From the NCBI GenBank assembly GCA_020025175.1, contig JAHHSM010000002.1:15260-79259 (forward strand): a stretch of DNA of 64,000 bases, written 5' to 3'. This DNA is from Oscillospiraceae bacterium (GTDB lineage: Bacteria; Bacillota; Clostridia; Oscillospirales; Oscillospiraceae). The notes under the pieces were generated by a model. The model saw only the letters and a list, made by a program, of their open reading frames with translations, was not told where the DNA came from and did not search any database. Each line of letters begins with the position of its first letter. Position 1 is the stretch's first letter. The position numbers and the translations under genes were made by a program. Shown piece after piece: positions 17,425 through 24,882 of this stretch.

Positions 17425-18435
17425 ATGTGTACTGCAATTACCTATCAAACGCAAAATCACTATTTCGGGCGCACATTCGATCATGATGCATCCTATGGCG
17501 AATCCGTTGTGATCACGCCGCGCCAGTTTCCCTTGCGCGCACTTCCCAATGTAAAAAGCCACTACGCCATCATCGGCATGGCGGCAGTCAGTGACAATTA
17601 TCCGCTTTATTTTGATGCCACCAATGAAAAGGGCCTGAGCATGGCAGGTTTAAATTTCCCGGGAAATGCGGTATATGCCGCACCCAAGGAAGGTGCGGAC
17701 AATGTGCCCACGTTTGATTTTATCCCCTGGATTCTGGGACAATGCGCCAGCGTCACTCAGGCAGAAGCCCTGCTTTTGCGCACAAATCTGACAGATACAC
17801 CCTTTAGCAGCGAAATTTCGCCCGCTCCGCTCCATTGGCTGCTGGCGGACCGGGAGTGTGCTCTGACCATTGAATCCATGAAGGACGGTATGCACATTTA
17901 TAAGAATCCCATCGGTATTTTGACCAACAATCCGCCCTTTCCGTGGCAAATGGCAAATTTAGCCAACTATCGTGCGCTTTCCCCAAAAGAAACAAAAACC
18001 AATTTTGCACCGCACATCAGCCTCACGGCCCACAGTCATGGTATGGGTGCTGTGGGATTACCCGGTGATTTGTCCTCTGCATCCCGTTTTGTCCGTGTTG
18101 CTTTCACAAAGCTCAACTCCGTATCCGGCAGCAGGGAATCGGAGAGCATCAGCCAGTTTTTCCATATTCTTGGCACGGTGTCCAACACACGGGGCTGCGT
18201 ACAGTTGAACGACGATCATTATGAGTTCACTCGATACACTTCCTGCTGCAATACAGATCGGTGCATCTACTATTACACCACTTATGAAAACAGCCAAATT
18301 ACCGCCGTGGATCTTTACAGCGAGGACTACAACGGCTCACAGCTGATTTCTTATCCGCTCATCACCCAACAGAAAATTTATCGGCAAAATAAAAAAACGA
18401 TCCGCAAATTACTTCACGGATCGTTTCAAAAATGA
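17425..18435 (+). CDS. Choloylglycine hydrolase family protein (bile salt hydrolase or penicillin V acylase type)
   Basis: A 336-residue N-terminal nucleophile hydrolase. After removal of Met, Cys2 becomes the nucleophile (MCTAITYQT); Arg16 and Asp19 follow in GRTFDHD, then FDATNEKGLSMAGLNFPG, ILTNNPPFPWQM (oxyanion Asn) and SASRFVRV (catalytic Arg). These match the residues of bile salt hydrolases. It has no signal peptide. Whether it prefers conjugated bile acids, penicillin V or acyl-homoserine lactones cannot be decided here. GGAGG lies eight bases before the ATG. Its last codons overlap the terminator of the convergent purF-like gene. Confidence 0.85.
   Translation: MCTAITYQTQNHYFGRTFDHDASYGESVVITPRQFPLRALPNVKSHYAIIGMAAVSDNYPLYFDATNEKGLSMAGLNFPGNAVYAAPKEGADNVPTFDFIPWILGQCASVTQAEALLLRTNLTDTPFSSEISPAPLHWLLADRECALTIESMKDGMHIYKNPIGILTNNPPFPWQMANLANYRALSPKETKTNFAPHISLTAHSHGMGAVGLPGDLSSASRFVRVAFTKLNSVSGSRESESISQFFHILGTVSNTRGCVQLNDDHYEFTRYTSCCNTDRCIYYYTTYENSQITAVDLYSEDYNGSQLISYPLITQQKIYRQNKKTIRKLLHGSFQK
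18387..18426 (-). terminator. Terminator of the purF-like gene, inside the neighbouring coding sequence
   Basis: Minus-strand 10-bp stem AAACGATCCG/CGGATCGTTT (18395-18426, 12-nt loop) followed by a T-rich run. It begins 18 bases after the purF-like stop but lies wholly within the last codons of the choloylglycine hydrolase gene on the other strand. Confidence 0.75.
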
Positions 18436-18444
18436 TGGAATGAA

Positions 18445-19869
18445 TTATTCTTTGCCGGTCCAGCAATAGGTGCAGACCCTTTCGGGATCTACACCAATGG
18501 CCTCCAGCATGCCCTCCAGGGACTGATAGCCCAAAGAATCAAAACCAAATTTTTCGCAAATGGCTTTCAGCATGCACTGACCGCGCTCGGTGTTGGCATC
18601 GGCGTATTCCTCCAGATGCTCCTGCCCCTCGTCGCCCTCCAGCTCCTGCACGACGCGGCGCGCCAGCAAGTCCATATCGGAGTTGCCGCGGGAGAAGTTC
18701 AGGTACTTGCAGCTGTACATGATGGGGGGGCAGGCGGAGCGCATATGCACTTCTTCTGCACCGGAATCATACAGGAAGTCAACGGTTTCCTGCAGCTGTG
18801 TACCGCGCACAATCGAATCATCCACAAAGAGCAGTTTCTTGCCCTGGATCAATTCCGGGACAGGAATCTGCTTCATTTTTGCCACCTGATGGCGTACTTC
18901 CTGATTCTTGGGCATAAAGGAACGGGGCCAGGTGGGGGTATACTTGACAAAGGGACGGGAAAGGGGCTTGCCGCTGCGGTTGGCGTAACCAATGGCGTGG
19001 GGCACGCCGGAATCGGGAACGCCGGCCACGGAATCTACCTTCGGCAGCCGACCATGCAGCACCTCGTCGCGCGCCATGATTTCGCCGTTGCGATAGCGCA
19101 TCACTTCCACATTTTGTCCCTCGTAGTTGGAATTGGGATATCCATAATAGGTCCACAGGAAAGCGCAGATTTTCATATCCTTGCCGGCAGGGGAGATGGT
19201 TTCATATCCATCCGGCGTAATTTTTACGATTTCTCTGGGACCAAGCTCATAGGCATTGTCGTATCCGAGCTTGTGATAGGCAAAGGATTCAAAGGATACG
19301 CAATGCCCCGAATCGTTCTTGCCTACCAGCACCGGCAAACGGCCCAGCTTGTCACGCGCGGCAATAATTTCGCCCTGATCGGTCAGGATCAAAATTGTCA
19401 TGGACCCCTTGATCACGTCCTGCGCATGCAGGATACCGTCCACCAGATTGTCTTTCTGGTTGATCAACGCAGCGGTCAGCTCCGTTGCATTGACTTTGCC
19501 GGAGCTCATAGCCATAAACTGATGTCCATGGTCGGAGAAATACTCCCGGATCAGCTCGTCGGCATTGTTGATGCAGCCGACCGTAGTGATGCCGTACAGA
19601 CCGAGATGGGAACGCACCAGAAGCGGCTGCGGGTCAGTATCGCTGATGCAGCCGATACCGGCATTACCGCAAAACTCTGCCAGATCATTTTCGAATTTAG
19701 TGCGAAACGGGGAATTCTCAATGTTATGAATCTGGCGATGCCAGCCGCGTTCCTGATCATAAAACAACATACCGCCGCGAGAGGTGCCCAGATGGGAGTG
19801 ATAGTCCACGCCAAAGAAAACATCCAGCACACAATCCCGGTGACAGGTTGCGCCAAAAAAACCACCCAT
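18445..19869 (-). CDS. Amidophosphoribosyltransferase-like protein lacking the N-terminal catalytic cysteine
   Basis: A 474-residue protein with the two-domain layout of PurF: a class II glutamine amidotransferase domain (DYHSHLGTSRGGM, VRSHLGLYGITTVG) and a phosphoribosyltransferase domain with GVPDSGVPHAIGYA and the PRPP loop LFVDDSIVRGTQ. Normal PurF has Cys as first residue of the mature domain (CGVFG); here the start reads MGGFFGATC, so the glutaminase nucleophile is missing. I recall similar GGFFG variants annotated as PurF in other anaerobes. It might use free ammonia, or have another role. It is 40 bp downstream of purC, which favours a purine pathway role. Confidence 0.8.
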   Translation of the reverse strand: MGGFFGATCHRDCVLDVFFGVDYHSHLGTSRGGMLFYDQERGWHRQIHNIENSPFRTKFENDLAEFCGNAGIGCISDTDPQPLLVRSHLGLYGITTVGCINNADELIREYFSDHGHQFMAMSSGKVNATELTAALINQKDNLVDGILHAQDVIKGSMTILILTDQGEIIAARDKLGRLPVLVGKNDSGHCVSFESFAYHKLGYDNAYELGPREIVKITPDGYETISPAGKDMKICAFLWTYYGYPNSNYEGQNVEVMRYRNGEIMARDEVLHGRLPKVDSVAGVPDSGVPHAIGYANRSGKPLSRPFVKYTPTWPRSFMPKNQEVRHQVAKMKQIPVPELIQGKKLLFVDDSIVRGTQLQETVDFLYDSGAEEVHMRSACPPIMYSCKYLNFSRGNSDMDLLARRVVQELEGDEGQEHLEEYADANTERGQCMLKAICEKFGFDSLGYQSLEGMLEAIGVDPERVCTYCWTGKE

Positions 19870-19909
19870 GATAAATTATTTCCTTTCCTGCTTTTGGTAA
19901 ACCGTAAAA

Positions 19910-20590
19910 TTAGGCAAAAAACAGCTGGGAGAGGGTCATGGGATCGATATACTGGCCATCCTTGTAGACACGCATATTGCCGGAAGCGACCTCGTCGATC
20001 AGCATTACCTTGCCGTCTGCGTCATAACCAAACTCAAACTTGATGTCATACAGAACCAGACCCTTTTCCTTCAGATCGTCTGCAACGATCTGGGTGATCT
20101 TCTGGGTCATTTCCTTGATATCTTCATACTGCTGGTCTGTCATCACGCCCAGCGCAACCAGTGCGTCCTTGGTGACCAGAGGATCGCCCAGCTCATCGTT
20201 TTTAAAGGTGGTTTCCACATATGCAGGCAGGTCGGCACCCTCTTCAATGTACTGACCGTAGCGGCGCAGGAAGCTGCCAACAGCCTTGTGGCGGCAGATC
20301 ACTTCCAGACCCTGACCGAATACCTTTGCGGGAAGAACCTCCATGGTTGTATCTTCGAGGTTTGCATTCACATAGTGGGTCTTGATGCCGGCTGCGTTGA
20401 TTTTTTCAAAGAAATAGATGGACATTCTCAGATTGACATCGCCAACGCCCTCGATCGTCAGGCCGACAGAGTTTTCACCGGGATCAAACACGCCGTCCTT
20501 ACCGGTGCAGTCATCCTTAAACTTCAGCAGATAGTTGCCATTTTCCAATGCATAAACATCCTTGGTCTTTCCGGTATAAACAAGATTCAC
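19910..20590 (-). CDS. purC: SAICAR synthetase
   Basis: A 226-residue phosphoribosylaminoimidazole-succinocarboxamide synthase of purine synthesis. Motifs: YTGKTKDVYALENGNYLLKF at the N-terminus, DPGENSVG, EVICRHKAVGSFLRRYG, LYDIKFEFGYDADGKVMLID and DEVASGNMRVY. Length is close to the family norm of about 235. It is the first gene of a two-gene unit with the purF-like gene and has a promoter at 20658-20686. Confidence 0.95.
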   Translation of the reverse strand: MNLVYTGKTKDVYALENGNYLLKFKDDCTGKDGVFDPGENSVGLTIEGVGDVNLRMSIYFFEKINAAGIKTHYVNANLEDTTMEVLPAKVFGQGLEVICRHKAVGSFLRRYGQYIEEGADLPAYVETTFKNDELGDPLVTKDALVALGVMTDQQYEDIKEMTQKITQIVADDLKEKGLVLYDIKFEFGYDADGKVMLIDEVASGNMRVYKDGQYIDPMTLSQLFFA

Positions 20591-20657
20591 AGTAAGTCCT
20601 CCAATTAAATAAATTTTGGCTCAATTTTAATGCATTTACGTTTTTTGCAATATTTTT

Positions 20658-20686
20658 ATTGTATCTGAATTTTTTTACTTATACAA
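20658..20686 (-). promoter_or_regulatory. Promoter of purC
   Basis: Minus-strand TTGTAT (20681-20686), 17-bp spacer, TACAAT (20658-20663), 68 bases before the purC start. No purine riboswitch or PurR-box pattern was recognised beside it. Confidence 0.55.
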
Positions 20687-20992
20687 CTGGAGAAATGCAA
20701 AAAATGTCACAAAAAAATATGCTGAAATGACGTTCCAAATGAAGAAATTGCATCATATGACAGTATATATGCATATTTTCCCCTTACCCGGTCCATGGCA
20801 GGCACGGGCACCCAGCCCATTTTTTCCACTGCGCATTCTTCTCGTTTTCATTGTGTGATTCTCAGGTGTAAAAATACACAGAACAATGGAGCGTTTTTTG
20901 CTGAAATGGAACTATTTGGCATGAATTGTTTGCTGTTTTCCAATAAATTTTGTTTATATTATATATATCATCTCAAATTGCAAAATTTTAAG
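20687..20992. other. AT-rich intergenic region without recognisable genes
   Basis: About 300 bases between the two divergent promoters. Reading both strands I see no open frame with a ribosome site, no tRNA and no clear riboswitch fold; only short AT-rich stretches and one GC-rich patch near 20785-20820. Confidence 0.5.
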
Positions 20993-21029
20993 TTTACAAG
21001 AAGACATTTTCTTGGTATTCTATTATACT
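20993..21029 (+). promoter_or_regulatory. Possible promoter of the CofE-like gene
   Basis: Two overlapping candidates: TTTACA (20993) with 17 bp to TATTCT (21016-21021), or AAGACA (21001) with 17 bp to TATACT (21024-21029). Both lie about 70 to 80 bases before the start codon. Confidence 0.45.
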
Positions 21030-21094
21030 GGAGATAACATTTTGAGTTACCATCAATTTTTATATTTTATATATAGAACAAGGAGTGATCCAGT

Positions 21095-22288
21095 ATGAGT
21101 CGTATGGTCGGTACTGTTTCCAGAGGCCTGCGCGCACCCATCATTCGTCAGGGCGACGATCTGGCTGACATCGTTACATCTTCCATTTTGGAGGCCGCAG
21201 CAGACGACGGCTTCGAAATCCGTGATCGTGACGTGATCGCAATGACGGAAGCGATTGTCGCCCGTGCACAGGGCAACTACGCCAAGGTAGACGATATTGC
21301 CGCAGATGTGCGTGCCAAGTTCGGCGGTGAAGAAGTGGGCGTTATTTTCCCCATTCTCAGCCGCAACCGTTTTGCAATCTGCCTGCGCGGTATCGCATCC
21401 GGCGTAAAAAAGGTCGTTCTGATGCTGAGCTATCCCTCTGATGAAGTGGGCAACCATCTGATCAGCATGGATGCACTGGACGAAAAGGGCATCGATCCTT
21501 ATAAAGATGTTTTGAGTGAAGAGAAGTACCGTGAGCTGTTTGGCTACGAAAAGCATCCCTTCACCGGTGTGGACTATGTGGAATATTACAAGACCCTGAT
21601 TCAGGAAAGCGGCGCCGAAGCTGAAATCATTTTCGCAAATGATCCCCGTGCTGTTTTGGACTACACCAAAAATGTCCTGTCCTGCGATATCCACACCCGC
21701 GCACGCACCAAGCGCCTGCTGAAGGCCGCCGGCGCAGAGCGCGTATTCGGTCTGGATGAAATTATGACGGCTCCCATCAATGGCAGCGGCTATAATGAAA
21801 AGTACGGTTTGCTGGGCAGCAACAAGTCCACCGAGGATCAGGTGAAGCTCTTCCCCAGAGACTGTCAGGATCTGGTGGTGGAAATCCAGAAGCGTCTTTT
21901 GGAAAAGACCGGCAAGCATGTGGAAGTCATGGTTTATGGCGACGGCGCGTTCAAAGACCCTGTCGGAAAGATCTGGGAGCTGGCTGACCCTGTTGTTTCC
22001 CCGGCATACACCGCAGGTTTGGAGGGCACGCCCAACGAGCTGAAGCTGAAGTATCTTGCCGACAACGATTTTGCACATCTCTCCGGTGATGCGCTGAAGG
22101 AAGCCATCAAGGAAGAGATTCACAAGAAGGATGACAATCTGGTCGGTCAGATGGTTTCCGAGGGCACAACACCGCGCCGCCTTACCGACTTGATCGGCTC
22201 CCTGTGCGATTTGACTTCCGGCTCCGGTGATAAGGGTACGCCCATTGTTTATATCCAGGGCTACTTCGATAACTATACCACGGAATAA
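21095..22288 (+). CDS. CofE-like protein (F420-0:gamma-glutamyl ligase family)
   Basis: A 397-residue protein related to the ligase that adds glutamate to coenzyme F420-0. The N-terminus has RAPIIRQGDDLADIV and IRDRDVIAMTEAIVARAQG; LLGSNKSTEDQVKLFPRD and VMVYGDGAFKDPVGKIWELA follow. It is longer than archaeal CofE (about 250 residues). No F420 synthesis gene is nearby and gut Clostridia generally do not make F420, so the true substrate is unknown; ligation of an amino acid to another phosphorylated metabolite is conceivable. AAGGAG precedes the ATG by nine bases. It is monocistronic. Confidence 0.75.
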   Translation: MSRMVGTVSRGLRAPIIRQGDDLADIVTSSILEAAADDGFEIRDRDVIAMTEAIVARAQGNYAKVDDIAADVRAKFGGEEVGVIFPILSRNRFAICLRGIASGVKKVVLMLSYPSDEVGNHLISMDALDEKGIDPYKDVLSEEKYRELFGYEKHPFTGVDYVEYYKTLIQESGAEAEIIFANDPRAVLDYTKNVLSCDIHTRARTKRLLKAAGAERVFGLDEIMTAPINGSGYNEKYGLLGSNKSTEDQVKLFPRDCQDLVVEIQKRLLEKTGKHVEVMVYGDGAFKDPVGKIWELADPVVSPAYTAGLEGTPNELKLKYLADNDFAHLSGDALKEAIKEEIHKKDDNLVGQMVSEGTTPRRLTDLIGSLCDLTSGSGDKGTPIVYIQGYFDNYTTE

Positions 22289-22308
22289 TTTCAAGATGAT
22301 TTCAATAA

Positions 22309-22339
22309 AAAAACCTGCACCACAGCGGTGCAGGTTTTT
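22309..22339. terminator. Bidirectional terminator
   Basis: A 13-bp stem AAAAACCTGCACC/GGTGCAGGTTTTT with a 5-nt loop, A run before and T run after, between the convergent CofE-like gene and the pseudouridine synthase gene. Confidence 0.9.
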
Positions 22340-22348
22340 ATTTTGCCG

Positions 22349-22942
22349 TTACTGATGGACCCAGATGGGAAGAGCTTCAAAACTCTTCGTTTTTCCCTGA
22401 TAGGGAAAGGTAATTTTACAGGAATAGAGCATCGGTACTGCGGAACTGTCACGGGAGCCGTATTTATGATCGCCCACCAATGGAAATCCACGGCTTGCAA
22501 ACTGCACACGGATTTGATGGCTGCGCCCGGTATGCAGCCGAATGCGCACAAGGGAAGTTTCTTCTTCTGTGGCAAGGCGCTGAAACTCCAGCCGTGCTTT
22601 TTTGACGCCGCCGCGTATCCGCTTTACAACAAATACTTTATTTTTTCTGGAATCTTTCCACAAAAGATCTTCCCAGTCGCCGCACTTCGGTGGTGTGCCG
22701 TGTACCCTTGCCACATATTCTTTTACCATTGTACCTTCCTGGATGGCACGGGACAGGGCGGCGGCAGCGGTTTTTGTGCGTGCGTAAACCATCACACCGC
22801 CTACATTCAAATCAAGGCGATGCACTGTATAAATTGCACCGCCTAAATCTTCCTGCAACGCCGCAGGCACCTGCGTCTCGGCATCCAACCCCACGGGCTT
22901 GAGACAAACGGCGATGTTTTTGTCAGAATATAGAAGTTCCAC
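22349..22942 (-). CDS. RluA/RluD-family pseudouridine synthase
   Basis: A 197-residue RNA pseudouridine synthase consisting of the catalytic domain only, without an S4 domain. HRLDLNVGGVMVYARTK carries the catalytic Asp (HRLD), and HTGRSHQIRVQFASRGFPLVGDHKYG (read in two parts) is the usual RluA motif II region. The GTG at 22942 is seven bases after GGAGG; a TTG two codons earlier abuts that site and is unlikely. The target uridine is not predictable. Confidence 0.88.
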   Translation of the reverse strand: MELLYSDKNIAVCLKPVGLDAETQVPAALQEDLGGAIYTVHRLDLNVGGVMVYARTKTAAAALSRAIQEGTMVKEYVARVHGTPPKCGDWEDLLWKDSRKNKVFVVKRIRGGVKKARLEFQRLATEEETSLVRIRLHTGRSHQIRVQFASRGFPLVGDHKYGSRDSSAVPMLYSCKITFPYQGKTKSFEALPIWVHQ

Positions 22943-23050
22943 GAGCAATCCTCCCGAAATAAAAATAGCCTAATTGCAGCATAGCTATCATACAATACAG
23001 GGATGTCCATTGCAAGCTATGTTCCGGCAGGCTGCTGTTTTTGGCAGTCC

Positions 23051-23079
23051 TTGACAGTTTCCTGCAACATGGGTATCAT
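23051..23079 (+). promoter_or_regulatory. Promoter of the YerB-like gene
   Basis: TTGACA (23051-23056), 17-bp spacer, TATCAT (23074-23079), 29 bases before the start codon. A TATACT at 23085 is too far (28 bp) from the same -35 box. Confidence 0.6.
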
Positions 23080-23107
23080 GACACTATACTAGATAGGAGG
23101 GAATCTC

Positions 23108-24181
23108 ATGCTTTCCAAAAAGTATATTCTGACAGGCGCGCTGGCAATCGTATTGGCTGCTTTCGCTTTGGCCGGCTGCGCACACAACAGCAGCTATATA
23201 ATGCCTTCCGGTGAAGACGGCACATCTGCCTCAGAAAATGTACCGCCACCCTATACCGGTCCCATCAATCCCTTAACAGGGCTTCCGCTGGAAAGGGGTT
23301 CGGTGAACGATCGTCCGATTGCCGTTATGCTGAACAATTTAAAAAAAGCCACACCCCAAAAGGGGGTTTCTCAGGCGGATATTATTTATGAAGTTCCTGC
23401 CGAGGGCGGCATTACCCGCATGCTCGCTGTATATCAAAATGCAGAGAATGCAGGGGAGATTGGATCAGTGCGATCTTCACGTCCTTATTATCTGGAACTG
23501 GCACTGGGACACGATGCCATCTACCTTCATGCCGGCGGCAGTCCTGATGCATATGAAAAAATCAAGGCCTGGAATGTTACCGCTTTGGACTGTGTGAGAG
23601 GCCCTTATGAAGGTTCTCTGTTCTGGCGCGATGCCCAGCGCCGCAGAACCATGGGGTATGAGCACAGCGTGCTCACCTCCGGCACTGCCATTGCCGACTA
23701 TTTTCCCACATACTCTTTCCGCAAGACCCACGAGAATGGATATACTTATAATATGACTTTTAAAGAGGACGGCACACCGGAAGAAGGGCAGCTTGCCCAA
23801 ACTGTCACGGTACCCTTTTCTCACTATAAAACAGGTTCCTTTCAGTATGATGAGCAGCGTGCCTGCTATCTTGTATCGCAATATAATGCACCCTATGTGG
23901 ATGGGAATACCGGCGAGCAGGTGGGTGTGGACAACCTGTTGATTTTGAAAACAGCCTGTGAAGTGATTCCCGGAGACGACCATGGCCGTCTCACGGTCAA
24001 TCTAACCTCCGGTAAAGGATTTTACGCCTGCGGCGGGAAATACATTCCCATCACCTGGCAAAAGCGCGGCCGAAATCAGCCCCTGTATTATTACACTACA
24101 GATGGCCGGCAGATCTCTTTGCAGCAAGGCAGCAGCTACGTGTGCATTGTGCCCATCAGCAGCGAGGTTACATTTTCCTGA
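23108..24181 (+). CDS. YerB-like lipoprotein (DUF3048)
   Basis: A 357-residue exported lipoprotein. Signal peptide and lipobox ALAGC put the lipidated Cys at about residue 24. The body has the DUF3048 hallmarks NPLTGLPLERG, RPIAVMLNNLKKATPQ, YEVPAEGGITRMLAVYQN and GSVRSSRPYYLELALGHDA, then a C-terminal YerB domain with NLLILKT and ITWQKRGRNQPLYYYT. The function of the family is not established; YerB is thought to act at the cell envelope. AGGAGG is nine bases before the ATG. The gene stands alone between promoter and terminator, directly upstream of spoIIID. Confidence 0.85.
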   Translation: MLSKKYILTGALAIVLAAFALAGCAHNSSYIMPSGEDGTSASENVPPPYTGPINPLTGLPLERGSVNDRPIAVMLNNLKKATPQKGVSQADIIYEVPAEGGITRMLAVYQNAENAGEIGSVRSSRPYYLELALGHDAIYLHAGGSPDAYEKIKAWNVTALDCVRGPYEGSLFWRDAQRRRTMGYEHSVLTSGTAIADYFPTYSFRKTHENGYTYNMTFKEDGTPEEGQLAQTVTVPFSHYKTGSFQYDEQRACYLVSQYNAPYVDGNTGEQVGVDNLLILKTACEVIPGDDHGRLTVNLTSGKGFYACGGKYIPITWQKRGRNQPLYYYTTDGRQISLQQGSSYVCIVPISSEVTFS

Positions 24182-24200
24182 AACCCATGAAAAAATTTTG

Positions 24201-24237
24201 CAGCGATACCGTATTCATGCGGTATCGCTGTTTTTTT
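24201..24237 (+). terminator. Terminator after the YerB-like gene
   Basis: An 11-bp perfect stem CAGCGATACCG/CGGTATCGCTG with 8-nt loop followed by T7, 20 bases after the stop codon. It insulates spoIIID from upstream transcription. Confidence 0.95.
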
Positions 24238-24239
24238 CA

Positions 24240-24268
24240 GCATAATCCATGTCTTTTTCTCATAGACT
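24240..24268 (+). promoter_or_regulatory. Sigma-E-like promoter of spoIIID
   Basis: GCATAAT (24240-24246), 14-bp spacer, CATAGACT (24261-24268). Against the Bacillus sigma-E consensus (KMATATT, 14-15 bp, CATACAHT) this is 6 of 7 and 7 of 8 matches. No sigma-A pair is evident. It lies 31 bases upstream of the spoIIID start, consistent with mother-cell expression of spoIIID. Confidence 0.7.
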
Positions 24269-24298
24269 GAAACAGTAAGAGGCAGGGAGTGTTGTTTT

Positions 24299-24427
24299 TT
24301 GAAAGGAAACATCGAGGAGCGTGCGATTACGCTTGCTCAATACATTATAGAGAATCGGGCCACTGTCCGCGCCGCCGCTAAACAATTCGGCATCAGTAAG
24401 TCTACCGTACATATGGTAATATATTAA
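24299..24427 (+). pseudogene. spoIIID: spoIIID 5' part (interrupted gene, residues 1-38 plus four element-encoded residues)
   Basis: A TTG start nine bases after AGGGAG opens a frame MKGNIEERAITLAQYIIENR..., matching the start of SpoIIID, the mother-cell transcription factor acting between sigma E and sigma K. It continues TVRAAAKQFGISKSTVH, the first helix and part of the recognition helix of the HTH, and then runs into element sequence (MVIY, stop at 24425). Residues 39-90 are found at 38783-38941. The gene is not decayed: rejoining at the 12-bp core CTACCGTACATA restores one continuous 90-codon frame with all SpoIIID signatures (Bacillus SpoIIID has 93). Called pseudogene only because it is split in this arrangement. 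Confidence 0.93.
24402..24413 (+). other. Left attachment core (attL) of the spoIIID element
   Basis: CTACCGTACATA, identical to 38772-38783. It lies over codons S35 to K39 of spoIIID. Bases differ immediately on both sides (AGT before and TGG after here; CCA before and AAG after at the other end), which bounds the crossover to these 12 bp. Confidence 0.9.
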
Positions 24428-24494
24428 TGGAACGGTTTAATTGCAAGCTCACCCAGTTATTTTTCAGATTGTGAAGAATCTTATATTGTTCAAC

Positions 24495-24538
24495 AAGACT
24501 CACTGCCGAAGACCACCGGCAGTGAGTCTTTCTTTTTT
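24495..24538 (+). terminator. Terminator just inside attL
   Basis: A 14-bp perfect stem (24495-24508 with 24517-24530, 8-nt loop) then TCTTTTTT. In the integrated state it ends the truncated spoIIID transcript; in the excised circle it would be the terminator of the recombinase gene. Confidence 0.92.
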
Positions 24539-24581
24539 ACTAAAATAATCAATCGGCGTGATTGCAAAACTCAAATATAAA

Positions 24582-24610
24582 TTGATTTTCAAGACAGCTC
24601 ATAATATAAT
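24582..24610 (+). promoter_or_regulatory. Promoter of the XRE-hsdMSR operon
   Basis: TTGATT (24582-24587), 17-bp spacer, TATAAT (24605-24610), 48 bases before the regulator start. Confidence 0.75.
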
Positions 24611-24657
24611 CAATATGGATACAAATATGCGTTCAGAAACCAAGCAGGAGGTATAAA

Positions 24658-24882
24658 ATGGCTGTCTGCTATAACAAATTATGGAAAATTTTAATTGATA
24701 AACATATGAGCAAAACGCAGCTGATCAAGGAAGCAAAAATCAGTACCAATGCCATGGCACGATTAGGAAAAAATGAGGATGTTCGTGTGGAGGTACTTGT
24801 AAAAATTTGCAGTGTTTTGGGATGTACAATAGATGATATTATGGAAATCATTCCAGAAAAAAAGGAGAATGGAAATGGCTGA
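24658..24882 (+). CDS. XRE-family (Cro/C1-type) small regulator upstream of hsdM
   Basis: A 74-residue helix-turn-helix protein: SKTQLIKEAKISTNAMARLGKNEDV forms the HTH, followed by VEVLVKICSVLGCTIDDIMEII, the usual C-terminal half of this short family. AGGAGG lies six bases before the ATG. The last 8 bp overlap hsdM, so the two are translationally coupled. Such genes often precede type I restriction genes and may act as controllers of their expression; this is inference from position. Confidence 0.85.
   Translation: MAVCYNKLWKILIDKHMSKTQLIKEAKISTNAMARLGKNEDVRVEVLVKICSVLGCTIDDIMEIIPEKKENGNG

Noticed and set aside
18616..20043. 475-codon open frame antisense to the purF-like and purC genes
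   Set aside because: Crosses two genes on the other strand; no ribosome site and no recognisable domain.
20591..21094. Possible purine riboswitch upstream of purC
   Set aside because: No conserved core or three-way junction could be drawn; only ordinary promoter boxes are supported.
21053..22294. 413-codon open frame antisense to the CofE-like gene
   Set aside because: Antisense shadow; the plus-strand gene has promoter, ribosome site and family motifs.
23051..23090. TTGACA with TATACT as promoter of the YerB-like gene
   Set aside because: Spacing of 28 bp is too long; TATCAT at 17 bp is used instead.
24299..24427. Left spoIIID piece as a decayed pseudogene
   Set aside because: No mutation other than the insertion: the missing half lies intact and in phase at the other end with a shared 12-bp core, so split gene is the better reading.
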